64,000 nt of DNA from Nakaseomyces glabratus (GCF_010111755.1 NC_088962.1:868001-932000), one strand, 5' to 3'; positions 20,470 through 30,950 are shown, counted from the first letter of the stretch. Notes: generated from the sequence alone by a model not told the origin. Numbers and translations are program-made.

Positions 20470-20675
20470 AGGTCTTTCTTTTGTGAGCCACCATTCAGGC
20501 TTTTGTGTTATTCACGTTTAGGTCTTAAAGTTAACATTGGTGAAGATTGTAAAAGATATTAACAACAATAAGAAAATAACAATCACAATAAAATTGTATG
20601 CATAACCTTAAATGGGGTCTATCTAAGTTTTTGTTTTATATATCAATTTATCATAGAATCATAGAATCTCTGTAA

Positions 20676-22130
20676 CTAAATATCTGCTTCTTCATCATCT
20701 TCGTCATCGTAAATATCATTAGCATCAATGTATCCTATTTCCTTCTTCTTGTCCTGGCTGCGAATATGTAGGGAGCGGATGAGTATAGAGACTATACCGC
20801 TGGCCACACTTGTAGCTATTAATGCATAACATCCTCGCTGGAACTTTGGTACCATTGCGGAGGAGTAGAAAAGAATTGACCACCATGCATTCACTGCACC
20901 AGAAAACATGTTCATGGAAGCTAACACAATAGCACGTTCTTGTAAGTCATCTCTGCATACAACATTAGCCCAGGAGAAAAATACAGACTGACCAGCATAT
21001 GCTACACCGCCTAGATACTGTGCTGCAAACTGTACATGTGGATCCATTGGCTTAACTCTAATCATAATTGCAACTACACACATTACCACGGCAATCACAA
21101 CGGCAATGTGCCAGTTGCGTGCTTTGCGAAACTTAGTCATATACACTGCAGACGCAACAGTTGACACAATACCTACAGCATATATTCCGGATGGGTAGTT
21201 ATTACGATGAGTAATGCTATACTGCTGATGCTGGAGCCATTGGGCAAATGTGGCATTTGATGCAAAACTTAAATTCTCCCCACCAAGCACCCACACGAGT
21301 GAAAACATCCACCAATGCCACCTCTTCAAGACTCTAAATACCACACTTCTGTCTAGGCTAGTAGTCTCGTCACGAGGCGGTAGTCTTCTTCTTGCGTATT
21401 GCAATTCATGCTCATTGAAAATCACTTTAGTCATGGATAACCTTGAATTATCATTGGTAGATTCTGGCATACCTGGAAAGAATAAAAGACCATAGAGGGC
21501 TATAGGTATCGTAATGCAGAAGTCTATTATGAATAACCACCTCCAGCCCGCCAAGCCATTTCTACCGTTCAAATGATGGAAGATACTAGACTGCATGAAG
21601 CCACTGAACATTGACCCCACAAGACCACTGCTGGTGAAAATTGCACTTCTTATAGGCAACTCCTTTTCTAAATACCAGGAACCAAGTATTAGATGGGTTC
21701 CTGAGAATGTGCAACTCTCGAATAGAGCCTGAAAGAACCTTAGAACACATACTTGGTGGAAATGAGTCACATGATACATTCCTAGCGTTAAAATACCCCA
21801 TGCAAATGTGCAAAAACTGAGCCATATTCTAGGAGGAACTTTCAATAAGATTAAATTATGAGGAATCATGCCGACCACATATCCTACTGTAAAACATGTG
21901 TTGGCAATCGAGAGGTCTTTCCCCACCATCTTCAAATCAGCCTTCATTCCGGAAACGTAGGCGTTTGTAAAACCGATACGGTCAACATAGTTGATCCAAT
22001 ATTGCAAGCATACAAAAGATAATACAAATAGATCTATCTTAGCAATCACCCATCTCTTGTTAACTGGCTCCTTCTTTGATTCAGGGTCGAACTCATCTGT
22101 CCTCTCAACTTCAATAATTTCTTTTCTCAT
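20676..22130 (-). CDS. FEN2: Fen2, plasma-membrane pantothenate/H+ symporter
   Basis: 484 aa from the ATG at 22130; S. cerevisiae Fen2 is 512 aa. Major facilitator of the allantoate-permease (Dal5) family with about 12 membrane segments. Long blocks match Fen2 nearly exactly: FVLSFVCLQYWINYVDRIGF, FFQALFESCTFSGTH and QERAIVLASMNMFSGAVNAW. The C-terminal tail is acidic (DDEDDEEADI) and shorter than in S. cerevisiae. It imports pantothenate for coenzyme A synthesis. Same strand and neighbour (RIM1) as YCR028C. Confidence 0.96.
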   Translation of the reverse strand: MRKEIIEVERTDEFDPESKKEPVNKRWVIAKIDLFVLSFVCLQYWINYVDRIGFTNAYVSGMKADLKMVGKDLSIANTCFTVGYVVGMIPHNLILLKVPPRIWLSFCTFAWGILTLGMYHVTHFHQVCVLRFFQALFESCTFSGTHLILGSWYLEKELPIRSAIFTSSGLVGSMFSGFMQSSIFHHLNGRNGLAGWRWLFIIDFCITIPIALYGLLFFPGMPESTNDNSRLSMTKVIFNEHELQYARRRLPPRDETTSLDRSVVFRVLKRWHWWMFSLVWVLGGENLSFASNATFAQWLQHQQYSITHRNNYPSGIYAVGIVSTVASAVYMTKFRKARNWHIAVVIAVVMCVVAIMIRVKPMDPHVQFAAQYLGGVAYAGQSVFFSWANVVCRDDLQERAIVLASMNMFSGAVNAWWSILFYSSAMVPKFQRGCYALIATSVASGIVSILIRSLHIRSQDKKKEIGYIDANDIYDDEDDEEADI

Positions 22131-22573
22131 TATCGAAATATATTGAACAGCAATTCGCCCTTTTGTCTACAGAAACTCTAACAATATAAAAAAGTGGTAT
22201 AGATAATACATGAGACACATGTATTACCATAATATGTACCGACCTCTTAAGCCACCAAAAGACCAAGTCCGGTTCAACGCTCATCACTTAGGTTTCTCGA
22301 ATTGACGTTCCTTCAGCAGCCATTATGGCGATGACCAATTGTATAGCCATACACGATACGAATAAGCTGTTCGCTTTCTTGATCACCTCATCGAAACTAA
22401 TACATATTAATTGACACAAATTTTGGCATATTTCTTACATATTATCCTTACAAAAATTAACGAGAATATATATTGGCATAGGCAAACGTCTAAAGCTCCT
22501 TAAACTATTTGATGAAGGTAAGTGATACCTAGGTGGTCTCCAATTTCAAGAAATACATGAACTAGTCGATATC
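22131..22573. other. Intergenic region FEN2 promoter / RIM1 3' end
   Basis: 443 bp holding the FEN2 promoter. AT-rich; no further gene seen. Confidence 0.6.
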
Positions 22574-23122
22574 TTATGAGGACCCTTCTGGGGTTTCTTC
22601 AGCTTTACCATTTCTCAATAGGTTAAAATCCTTCTGCACAAGGCTTAGAGTAGTACCTTTAGTACCATCTTGTCTTTCAAAAGTAAAATTAGCAGCATCG
22701 GCCTCAACATATACTAGAGCACTGTGTTAAGTCTTATAATTCTAGTTCCCGTGGTTTTGATCGAATTCAAATGACTGCATTCAGTACCATAAACTTAAAA
22801 AAAGCGGGATGAATTAAATAAATGTTAGTAGAGTTTCTCTTTTCACAAATTAACAACAATGGTTCGGAAGATATACATACCCTTTTCTTACGTATTGAGT
22901 AAGGAAATTGATCTGTGGCTCGTTAAAAACAGTAATATTATACCAGTTTGTTTGCCCATCCTTTCTTGGCTGAGAGGCAATGCTGTATCTCAAGTAGCGG
23001 TGATTATTGGCTGATGTGTTTTCTGTGAACTCAGAGCCGATACGGCCAACAATGGACATCTTGGAGAAGTCCAATTTTCTAGCGGTAGCATGAAATTGAC
23101 GAACTTGACGTAGCATTGACAT
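22574..23122 (-). CDS. RIM1: Rim1, mitochondrial single-stranded DNA-binding protein (spliced)
   Basis: Two exons: 22881-23122 (242 nt, ATG at 23122) and 22574-22721 (148 nt), giving 129 aa; S. cerevisiae Rim1 is 135 aa and is also spliced. Exon 1 encodes a presequence (MSMLRQVRQFHATARKLDF) and the SSB/OB-fold core SIVGRIGSEFTENTSANNHR. Exon 2 continues ALVYVEADAANFTFERQDG. Without splicing the frame stops nine codons into the intron. Rim1 is the mtDNA replication SSB, working with the helicase Pif1 and polymerase Mip1. It lies between FEN2 and SYP1, as in S. cerevisiae. Confidence 0.96.
22722..22880 (-). other. RIM1 intron
   Basis: 159 nt. The 5' site GTATGT starts at 22880. A perfect branch site TACTAAC is at 22830-22824, 50 nt in. 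The 3' site CACAG ends at 22722, about 100 nt beyond the branch point. A nearer CAG (22777-22775) is skipped; using it would lead to a stop after about 20 codons. Confidence 0.93.
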
Positions 23123-23518
23123 TGTTTATAAGTATAATGGATATATGCTCTTTGTAACACCTTTGCTGATTAACAGAAAAATGATAATAACATTAGTTCT
23201 TCACTTTTAAGTTTCCCAAACCTCAGTATTTTTTTTTTATTTTCTCGTGTTTTCGTGTTGTAGCGATGCCCGCCAGAGTTAACTTTAAACTAATGACTAC
23301 CTAATACAATACAATTTAATGATTTGAGCTAATACATTTTAGTACATAAATATTACAAGGTTCCGTCTTTATATCCAAAGCGGAATCATTACTTAAAAAA
23401 TAAAAAGTTCTTGTCCACAACTTGTTAACTTTCAGAGATTTTAGTAACAAGGTTCTCATGCCGATTTTCACTTCAATATCCTTCTACTAGGTTACAAGAA
23501 AGTGTCTAATAATACCAG
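23123..23518. other. Intergenic region RIM1 promoter / SYP1 3' end
   Basis: 396 bp with T-rich tracts near 23231-23245, typical of a yeast promoter. No gene seen. Confidence 0.6.
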
Positions 23519-25954
23519 TTATGCTAAACCCGAGTATTTACCTGTTGCCAGGGTTTTCTTTAAAGCAATTGGCTTCCAGTCAGCTCCAAAAGGATTTTCT
23601 TCATCAAGCTCTTGGCAAATTATTGACATACCACTTCCTATGTCAGAGTTCAACTGTGGATTTGTTGTAAATCTTACCAAAACACCGTTAGGCGACTCAT
23701 GAGCAATTTGGTCAGTCATAAACCTGGCAATAATTCTTTCTCCATCGCTATCACGATTCAATACCAATGGTTGAGTATACCTCCAGCTGATTCTATTCTT
23801 CTCCTTGTTGAATGAACCTTGAGGTTTAGACAACGCACTCGTGGTATTAGCACCATCAATCGAAATGAAGACAGCAAAATCATTCAGAACAATTTGATTG
23901 ACATTATCTGGTAGCATGGGAGACATTTTAACATTCAATACCACACTAGCTTGGTGAGGCTCAAACCTCCAAACTGGATGTACAACCACAGGTGGTGTGA
24001 CGTGCGAAATCGAGTATTTAATGGCGCCCAGTGTTCTCGAAGCAATAAAGACAGGGTTGACTTTAAATTCTTCCGAGTTAACACGCTCCATAAATGCTTG
24101 GTTTAAAATAACTTTCTCAAATTGTGAACCATTATTAACTTTCAAATTGATACCAATCGGCAAAGCCTGAGCCGGGTTAGCCGCAGTATAATTCAAAGCC
24201 ACTTCACCAACCAACTGAGAATCTGCCACAACACCATCCTTAAATGACGCATTAATGACTTCAGCAACACTAGCATTTAAACCATACGCTCCTGCCTGGT
24301 CAAGAGTGGAGTGACGGAACATAGATTGGCCTCTTAGTGAAGTTGACGAACCTGTTTCCTGTGGGTTTAACTCTCCTAGTTCTCCAGTAATTTGTGGATT
24401 GATAATAGCCGCACTTTGATATTGTTGCTGGGTAATTGCATAATTTTGTTGCTGAGAATACTGGGTTTGTTGGACGCCCATCATAGAGTCATGCATACCA
24501 GCAACCGTGTTAGCTGTTGAATTGTTGATTTGTTTCCTGGAGGGGGGCAATGCCGGTGAAGAAACATTACTTGCCGATGTTTGGCCTTGATTAATAGTTC
24601 CTAATTGATGTCCTGAACGACTGATACTATCTGATCTTGGATGCGGTTGTAGTGGAGGTGAGCTTGCACTTAAGGGAACGCCTCTTACAGGTGAGACATC
24701 CTTCCCAGCAGCAGAAGCCATAGGTGTATGCATTTCAGTGCTTTGAGATACTGGTTTAGGGGGTTTTGATGGAGACTCTTCTACATGGAATTTCTTTGGA
24801 TTTGCCCTACTACTCTCTGTATGTGCTCTACTTCTTTCATGCCCTCTACTGACGCTATATGGAGTTCCATGAGAAATTTCCGAACCTCTTCTATTGTTAG
24901 ACATACTTCTTGAAGTACCCAAGTCTGACTCCTCTGAAATTGCAGAATTCAAAGTAGATTCCGTATTCTTCTTTTTTAATTTGTTTCTGCCAAAAATTGA
25001 TCCAACTCTAGACTTTAATTTATTTGGAGATTTTTTTGAGCTCAAAGTCGCATTGTTATTACTGTCTGAAAATTCATTGTTCATCAAATTGTTTTGAGAA
25101 GAGTGGGAAGCAAATCTGTGAGTGATGTTTCCAAACGTACTTCTTCTTTTGTCCTTCTGTGGCGAGGATTTGTAATTCTCAATCTTTTGAGGCGAGTCAT
25201 GCGATTTCTCAGTTTTGATATTAAATTTATGATTGATTGCTTCTGTAGCAAATCTTTCCAATTCCTCATCAGGACTAAACTCTAATAGTTTTGTCATTGA
25301 GTCTTCCGAGCCTTTTGAAAATTGCTGTAAGAAATCACCATAACCGGTTTGATACCTTAATAGACTATTTTTTAAAACATCTAATCTATTATAATCAATT
25401 CTTTCAAACATTTCAAAGAGATAAGGGCTCTCGACATCCCAACGTTGGCTAGCATCGGCTATATCATCCTTTGGATCATTTTTTTCAATCATTGCAGCTA
25501 TCTTACTAAGTTTTGCATGCTTTTCACGCTGATGCCATCTATTATCAGTATCAATGCTATCATTTATTTCATATAACACTTGAGATTCAATAACATCTAA
25601 AAATTCCTTATTAGCTTTTACCTCTGTTCTCAATTCTTTTATTACAATATCCCAAAGAGGAACAACGTTACCTAGCAAGTCCATGTCTAATTTAGACAAT
25701 TCTTCGGATGTGTAAACATTATTTTGAATTATTTTTTTATCAATAATAGATTTTAAATTCTCTTTTTCAGAAACAATTTTATTCAACTTCTGAACATAGC
25801 TTCTCTTAATTTTACTGACTTCAGCAAATAACTCGAGAAATTCTTTACTTACCAATTTGCTCTCGGAAAGTCGAACCCTCATAACCTCGGTGGCCTCAAA
25901 GGGGGTCTTGGTTGTCAGTAGACGGTCAGCGTACAACGTCCTTTCTTTTGTCAT
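23519..25954 (-). CDS. SYP1: Syp1, F-BAR/muniscin endocytic adaptor
   Basis: 811 aa from the ATG at 25954. The N-terminal ~260 residues form an F-BAR (EFC) coiled-coil membrane-binding domain starting LYADRLLTTKTPFEATEVMR. The middle (about 270-550) is low complexity, rich in Ser/Pro/Gln, with a QQ-rich patch. The last ~260 residues are the mu-homology domain (from SVAEVINASFKDGVVADSQ to FGADWKPI). Syp1 arrives early at endocytic sites, binds cargo such as Mid2 and also affects septin organisation. Syntenic with YCR030C. Confidence 0.96.
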   Translation of the reverse strand: MTKERTLYADRLLTTKTPFEATEVMRVRLSESKLVSKEFLELFAEVSKIKRSYVQKLNKIVSEKENLKSIIDKKIIQNNVYTSEELSKLDMDLLGNVVPLWDIVIKELRTEVKANKEFLDVIESQVLYEINDSIDTDNRWHQREKHAKLSKIAAMIEKNDPKDDIADASQRWDVESPYLFEMFERIDYNRLDVLKNSLLRYQTGYGDFLQQFSKGSEDSMTKLLEFSPDEELERFATEAINHKFNIKTEKSHDSPQKIENYKSSPQKDKRRSTFGNITHRFASHSSQNNLMNNEFSDSNNNATLSSKKSPNKLKSRVGSIFGRNKLKKKNTESTLNSAISEESDLGTSRSMSNNRRGSEISHGTPYSVSRGHERSRAHTESSRANPKKFHVEESPSKPPKPVSQSTEMHTPMASAAGKDVSPVRGVPLSASSPPLQPHPRSDSISRSGHQLGTINQGQTSASNVSSPALPPSRKQINNSTANTVAGMHDSMMGVQQTQYSQQQNYAITQQQYQSAAIINPQITGELGELNPQETGSSTSLRGQSMFRHSTLDQAGAYGLNASVAEVINASFKDGVVADSQLVGEVALNYTAANPAQALPIGINLKVNNGSQFEKVILNQAFMERVNSEEFKVNPVFIASRTLGAIKYSISHVTPPVVVHPVWRFEPHQASVVLNVKMSPMLPDNVNQIVLNDFAVFISIDGANTTSALSKPQGSFNKEKNRISWRYTQPLVLNRDSDGERIIARFMTDQIAHESPNGVLVRFTTNPQLNSDIGSGMSIICQELDEENPFGADWKPIALKKTLATGKYSGLA

Positions 25955-26509
25955 TTCACAATTATTAATAAAAATTTCAAATCCTTATATCTTTTAGCAC
26001 CTTCTAGAAAACAATAGTTTTGATATCCTTATAACGAGATTCACAAATAACCCTCTTTTCCTCTATATAGTATTGTTTCAGGAACTTGTCACTGATACAC
26101 CAGAGTAGTAAACAACGATCGTCCCAAAAATTTAAGCGACAATGGTTCTGCTTCTCTATGAGATAAATATCTTCCGCCGTTATGCCTATGCACTTCTTAG
26201 TTGCTATGCATATCTTCTATTCTCCCCCCACACCCCTTTTAGCCATTAAGAGCGATTTTCGGGTTCCTGAAACCTGCAAAAGGATATCTGGCAAATCGTT
26301 CAACTACTGTATGACGTAGTATATGACATGGACTTACTCAGATGTATAATGTGACAATGTCTACATTTCGCTATAATTTTGTGTGAACGATCTATGTTTA
26401 GTTGCAAATAAGTGTATGTATTTTCTAGCGTTTAATAATAACATGCAATGTTTATATGGGGAGCCGATATATAGCTCTTTTTTTTAGTGTACAGTTCGTT
26501 TTGGTTCTA
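25955..26509. other. Intergenic region SYP1 promoter / MNN5-like 3' end
   Basis: 555 bp. Contains a C-rich stretch at 26224-26236 ending in a stress-response-type CCCCT. No gene seen. Confidence 0.55.
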
Positions 26510-28216
26510 TTAGACTTTGAGAGACGTTACAATCTTCTTCAAGTAGACACACATATCCTTCATTTTGTACTTGGATGGATGATTTACCATCATTTGTAAT
26601 ACTAGAGGGTCCGTGTCTCTACAAAGAACTTCCATTAAATTGGAATAGTTTTGTCTCTCTAAAGCCATGAGGTCATCTACCTTGTCTTTTCGATCTAATT
26701 TCTGCAAACTCTTTGCCTTGAAGAACAATGCCAATGGGTCAAATTGAGGTGACGGCATTTCTATGAATATGGACTTGACGTCTTGATTGCCAGCCAATAA
26801 ATCTTTCTCAAACGTCCTTATTGCGGTATATTTCCTGTCAAAGCTATGAACGTCAATTAATTTGCTCTTAACTTTGTCTGCAAGCGCTTGATGTTTTCTA
26901 TAATCGAAGTCAGGATCAAAATGCATAAAAGTTTCACCACTTTGTAAAGTATCTTTGCTACCACCCCTCATCGAACGCGGTATTAAATGAACCTGGTAGT
27001 AAGACAACTCTAGTGCATGCGCTGCGGCAACTATATTTTCACGATATCCAGAAGATCCTTTTTCGGGCGCAAACATCATATCAAACCACATCTCACCATG
27101 TACTGCATAGTACATGGCCAACATTAATGTCTTGAAGTGCTTTTGTTTGTCTATCATATAATGACCTACGTGCGTAACAGCGTCAGGGATCGCACCATCT
27201 AGGTCGTGCATGGGGGTATGTGCCAGTAGATTGAATTGTATGTTTTCCAACGCCTGTGATGTGTACCTTGTGGGTCTTGAAACGTCGTCTGCTAGGTTTC
27301 TAGTTCTATTGTTTAAGTCGATTTTGCGATTAACAATTTGATAAAATGCAGGAGAAGTGCTTCTCCGAGACCGTCCCGGCCACAGTACTAAACCTGTGTC
27401 AGTAAATGACTTAGAGTCAAAAGCTTTATCAACATTTGTATTGGCAAAATCATTGGATTCCATGTATAATATTGACTTAAAAGTGCTAACCAAGGGGGTA
27501 AACATTCTAATCATCTTTTCATCAAATTTATGAGCTTTTAACACATATTCCGGTAACGCCTTTGACATATAAATACATTTACCATTGTACCTTGGCAGGA
27601 AGTCATCACAAAACTTATCTTCATTTGACACATATGGTGGAAATATAACTTCTATAGGCAAGGTAGATCCCATTTTCCTTAGACGAGGAATAGACGCCAA
27701 TAGTGACAAAGTTCTTTCGTTGCCACCTAACGTTACTATTCCCTTATATCTTGGCATCAATGAGTCCCGCAGGTACTCATCCAGGCTACCGAATAATGTT
27801 TCTACTCTTCTACAATAGCCGTTATGCGCGGTCTTCAAATTATTTGTCTGAGTTGGTGACAAATGAAAGCAATAGTCCAAAGTCATGTATGATAGTTGCT
27901 TTAGAGTATCATCAGATGTCTCTTCGACACTTATTGGTGCTACCAGTGTACATTTATCCTTGAACACAAGTTTCTGTTTCTTAGCCGGTGGGTTCATTGG
28001 TCTATACTGATTAATTGACCTGAACAGATCCAAATAAAACTGTTCAACAGCTGCATCCAATCCTTCAACATCGGCTGTCTCCACAATGCTCTCTTTTATA
28101 AGAAAATTGGAATTTTCTCTGGGTACCCTGCTTACCACATATACTAATCCAACTATTGCGAGCAACAACTTCCAACCCGCTCTTCCTAGAAAAGGCACCC
28201 ACATATTCTTCTTCAT
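26510..28216 (-). CDS. MNN5: MNN5/MNN2-like alpha-1,2-mannosyltransferase homologue (GT71) lacking the DXD motif
   Basis: 568 aa from the ATG at 28216; the frame reaches 28228 only through a GTG. A signal anchor (about residues 8-30, WKLLLAIVGLVYVVSRV) places it in the Golgi membrane. The GT71 domain is clear: GIVTLGGNERTLSLLASIP, TLPIEVIFPPYV, FLPRYNGKCIYMSKALPEY and HTPMHDLDGAIPDA. Family members add alpha-1,2-mannose branches to N-glycan outer chains. In S. cerevisiae Mnn5, as I recall it, the nucleotide-sugar/Mn site reads LDADN; here it is MESND (residues 252-256). The nearby WPDFW motif reads WPGRS (279-283). Catalysis is therefore doubtful. Placement next to RPL39 matches MNN5 (YJL186W). 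Confidence 0.87.
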   Translation of the reverse strand: MKKNMWVPFLGRAGWKLLLAIVGLVYVVSRVPRENSNFLIKESIVETADVEGLDAAVEQFYLDLFRSINQYRPMNPPAKKQKLVFKDKCTLVAPISVEETSDDTLKQLSYMTLDYCFHLSPTQTNNLKTAHNGYCRRVETLFGSLDEYLRDSLMPRYKGIVTLGGNERTLSLLASIPRLRKMGSTLPIEVIFPPYVSNEDKFCDDFLPRYNGKCIYMSKALPEYVLKAHKFDEKMIRMFTPLVSTFKSILYMESNDFANTNVDKAFDSKSFTDTGLVLWPGRSRRSTSPAFYQIVNRKIDLNNRTRNLADDVSRPTRYTSQALENIQFNLLAHTPMHDLDGAIPDAVTHVGHYMIDKQKHFKTLMLAMYYAVHGEMWFDMMFAPEKGSSGYRENIVAAAHALELSYYQVHLIPRSMRGGSKDTLQSGETFMHFDPDFDYRKHQALADKVKSKLIDVHSFDRKYTAIRTFEKDLLAGNQDVKSIFIEMPSPQFDPLALFFKAKSLQKLDRKDKVDDLMALERQNYSNLMEVLCRDTDPLVLQMMVNHPSKYKMKDMCVYLKKIVTSLKV

Positions 28217-29456
28217 CGATTTAGGCACCTCTTGCCTCAGGTATACCTATAGTAAATAAATCCCAACAATTGTTTAATATATTCATACTCAAATGACACC
28301 GCTCTCGATGAGTATGAGATGCCCTAGATGATAGAAACGCTTGCAGAACGCGTTTTTTTCTCTCGAGTCAAATCCACGAGCATCGCGGACTCTTCTCTTC
28401 TCTGTATAAACGAAGTACAACCATAATGAAAATAGAAATAAATGCGGAGGTGATGAACGTTTACAGTGTTGCAGCAGTAAATCATCCAATTATTTTAGAT
28501 ATTCTCTATTTAAAATATTGATACTGCCAACACATGAATGTTATACAGCAGAACGCAACACTGTAGGTGACGCATGATTAGCATCTGTATACCACTTGTA
28601 TTGCATCTTGAAAATATCCAATCAATGGCCACTACATTCAATTAACCAGCTAAATACACTCTTAACATGTACATCGATACTAGTTGAACGCTTTATATCA
28701 GATCACACTTGAGCACTGGCTAAAAATACTGGATGGCATACTGTATACCTAAATGCCATATTAAAGCCCTAACAAGCCTTGGTTCGACCATAAAACATCC
28801 GTATAAATGTATATTGTTTTTTTCTCTGAAAAATCATTCTGTGAGGAAAGTATAAATACAAGAGCTAATTTGAATCGTGAAGATACTTTTTCAATTAACT
28901 TTTTAACGGTCATCTGGAATATGCTACTGAAATGTTACAATGTTACACCGCCAAATTGAGCTTGACGCCTTTGTCGAACGAGGCCGTTCTGGTTGTACTA
29001 CAATTTAGTATAACTATTGACATTTGCTAACTCGATTCTAATCTTGTTTATTCACTAAACTAATTACTTGGCCAAGCTATACGTGATGAGCTTATCAAAC
29101 ACTTTTCTAGCTAGATAGTATCTGATCTTTTTAATTAAAAAGAAAATGATTTCGGTGTTTTTGAACAATGGGAATCTCTCTGATATATGCTTCGGCCATT
29201 GTAATGTAAACTATATTATGTAATGCTAATCCTTAATGATAAACATGAATCTTGAGAGCGATGAGCTCGATAGCGCGGTGGCACAGTTTCTACACAGTAA
29301 TGTTTGAAATAATACATGGTTCAATGCAAAAAATAAATGATGAAAAGATAATATAATTAGATGAAAACTAAGCTAGTATATATGTAAAAAATAATTTAAT
29401 ATTGTGGAATTTGTAAAAAAATTATTGACATAATTAGAAATAACTTTCCGACAAGC
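28217..29456. other. Intergenic region MNN5-like promoter / RPL39 3' end
   Basis: 1.24 kb. An MCB-type ACGCGT at 28348-28353 lies about 130 bp before the MNN5-like ATG. A PAC-type GCGATGAG is at 29258-29265. SWE1, which separates these genes in S. cerevisiae, is absent. No gene seen. Confidence 0.5.
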
Positions 29457-30162
29457 TTAGATGTTCATCTTAGTTCTTCTCCAGTGTCTTCTCTTAGCGT
29501 TGTAACGGATAGTGTTGTTGGTTCTCAATCTAATCCATTGTGGCAAAGTTCTGTTTTGCTTCTTGGCCTTAGCCAACTTTTGCTTGATCTTGAAGGACTT
29601 TTGAGCCTGTCATTAATAGTTTTGTTCAGAGCCAAATTTATACGTTTATCCTTGAGCGATTTTTTATGAGAAAACTGTCATGAGTTTACCTTGAGAGTGT
29701 TGGAATAGATCTGGCGTTTCTCCTTTTATTATCAATCATTAAAGTCTTCAGCAGTTACGCATTTACTTCACCAAGAGTTTCAATCACAACCACATCTTAG
29801 TTTCCTTTTTGCTGAACTTCTCATTTCTTGAACGCCATATCAAGTCCTCAACGTAATATTCTATTTACTTCCTCTAATGGTCAACAGGATTTTTCTAAAA
29901 CACACCAAAACGGAAATTTGCACTCATCTTAAACTTTTTGGTTCAGTCAAAACGTTATCCGTAACAACCAGGTGAAACTCAATCCATATATAAAAGCTCA
30001 TTCAAATCACATAGGTAAACAATATCGAAATGTACAACAAACAATAAGTATACTGTTAGTATTATAGGTTCTCTTTAATTACTTCTCATCTGGTTTTCAA
30101 GAAATCTCTTGAAAAACTCTTTGAGTATATTATCAAATTCATTCTATATCACATACTGGCAT
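29457..30162 (-). CDS. RPL39: 60S ribosomal protein eL39 (spliced)
   Basis: Two exons: 30157-30162 (ATGCCA) and 29457-29606, together 51 aa, the exact length of S. cerevisiae Rpl39. The product begins [18 protein letters not shown] and ends [11 protein letters not shown], almost identical to the S. cerevisiae protein. The intron lies after codon 2, as there. eL39 lines the nascent-chain exit tunnel. It is divergent from RPS22, as YJL189W is from YJL190C. The gene is invisible to single-frame searches because exon 1 is two codons long. Confidence 0.95.
29607..30156 (-). other. RPL39 intron
   Basis: 550 nt. The 5' site is GTATGT at 30156-30151, directly after ATGCCA. The 3' site CAG ends at 29607. 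The only perfect TACTAAC is at 30061-30055, about 100 nt from the 5' site and about 450 nt from the 3' site. A weak TATTAAT lies about 5 nt before the 3' CAG. Confidence 0.85.
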
Positions 30163-30487
30163 CGTTGATTATCTTCGCTGTTGTCAGTTAAGATAAGAAT
30201 TATAACAAACTCAAATCTAAAAAATAGCACCTTATAAATATATAGTGCCAATTTCTATAATACTTTGTAACACACTAAACGCCCTGAAATTGTTGTTACT
30301 CGCATAGTTTGAACAGATTCCAAACCCTCAATCTAGTTCCCAACCAAACATGCTTCATCCGAATCACTCACAGTACAGTAGCCTCTCCCACCTCAACGGA
30401 TCTGCTTACCCTCTAGCAAGCACCGGTGCTGGAATGGCCCCCCCCCCCTTAGACAGACATGGCCAAGCTCCCTTGTCCCACCAACTT

Positions 30488-30519
30488 ACCAGCCTAGCAG
30501 TCTACCAGCCTAGCAGTCT
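30488..30519 (+). repeat. 16-bp perfect tandem duplication
   Basis: ACCAGCCTAGCAGTCT is present twice in succession (30488-30503, 30504-30519), within the RPL39/RPS22 intergenic region. Confidence 0.9.
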
Positions 30520-30712
30520 CCAGTAGCGTACATCCAACTGAATCCTGGAACTGAGCTTTGACCAATGCCTGCCGAACTGGCTGGAGATGATGTTTTAGTG
30601 GTGCCACTGTAAGAGAACAACTCTTGAAAAAAGAATTTAAACAAAATAATTACCCTATTAGGAAATTATAAGTTGCTCGCAAAAAATTAACAATTATCCA
30701 ACAAAGTATAAT

Positions 30713-30726
30713 ACACCCAAACACCC
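30713..30726 (+). promoter_or_regulatory. Rap1-type site
   Basis: ACACCCAAACACCC differs at one position from the Rap1 consensus ACACCCAYACAYYY. It lies between divergent ribosomal-protein genes, where Rap1 is expected. Confidence 0.65.
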
Positions 30727-30942
30727 TTTAAGTTTGCAAACAAACTTCGTACCGGGTCGCATTATTGGAGGACCAGTTTCAGATGTTTACTTAATCACTT
30801 TCTACATGCGAAAGTTGTTACGGGTGGACGCAGAGTACTTTGAAATAGCAGTCACAAAACAAAAGTTTCAGTTCAGCTTTTTTTTTTCATTAGTTTGTCA
30901 AGACCTGGATGCCCACTTTGGTCAGCACACGCTTCACTTGGT

Positions 30943-30950
30943 GCGATGAG
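30943..30950 (+). promoter_or_regulatory. PAC motif upstream of RPS22
   Basis: GCGATGAG, about 190 bp before the RPS22 ATG. Confidence 0.45.

Noticed and set aside
28745..28800. GGTTCGACC resembling a tRNA B box
   Set aside because: No acceptor or D-arm partner can be built around it on either strand.
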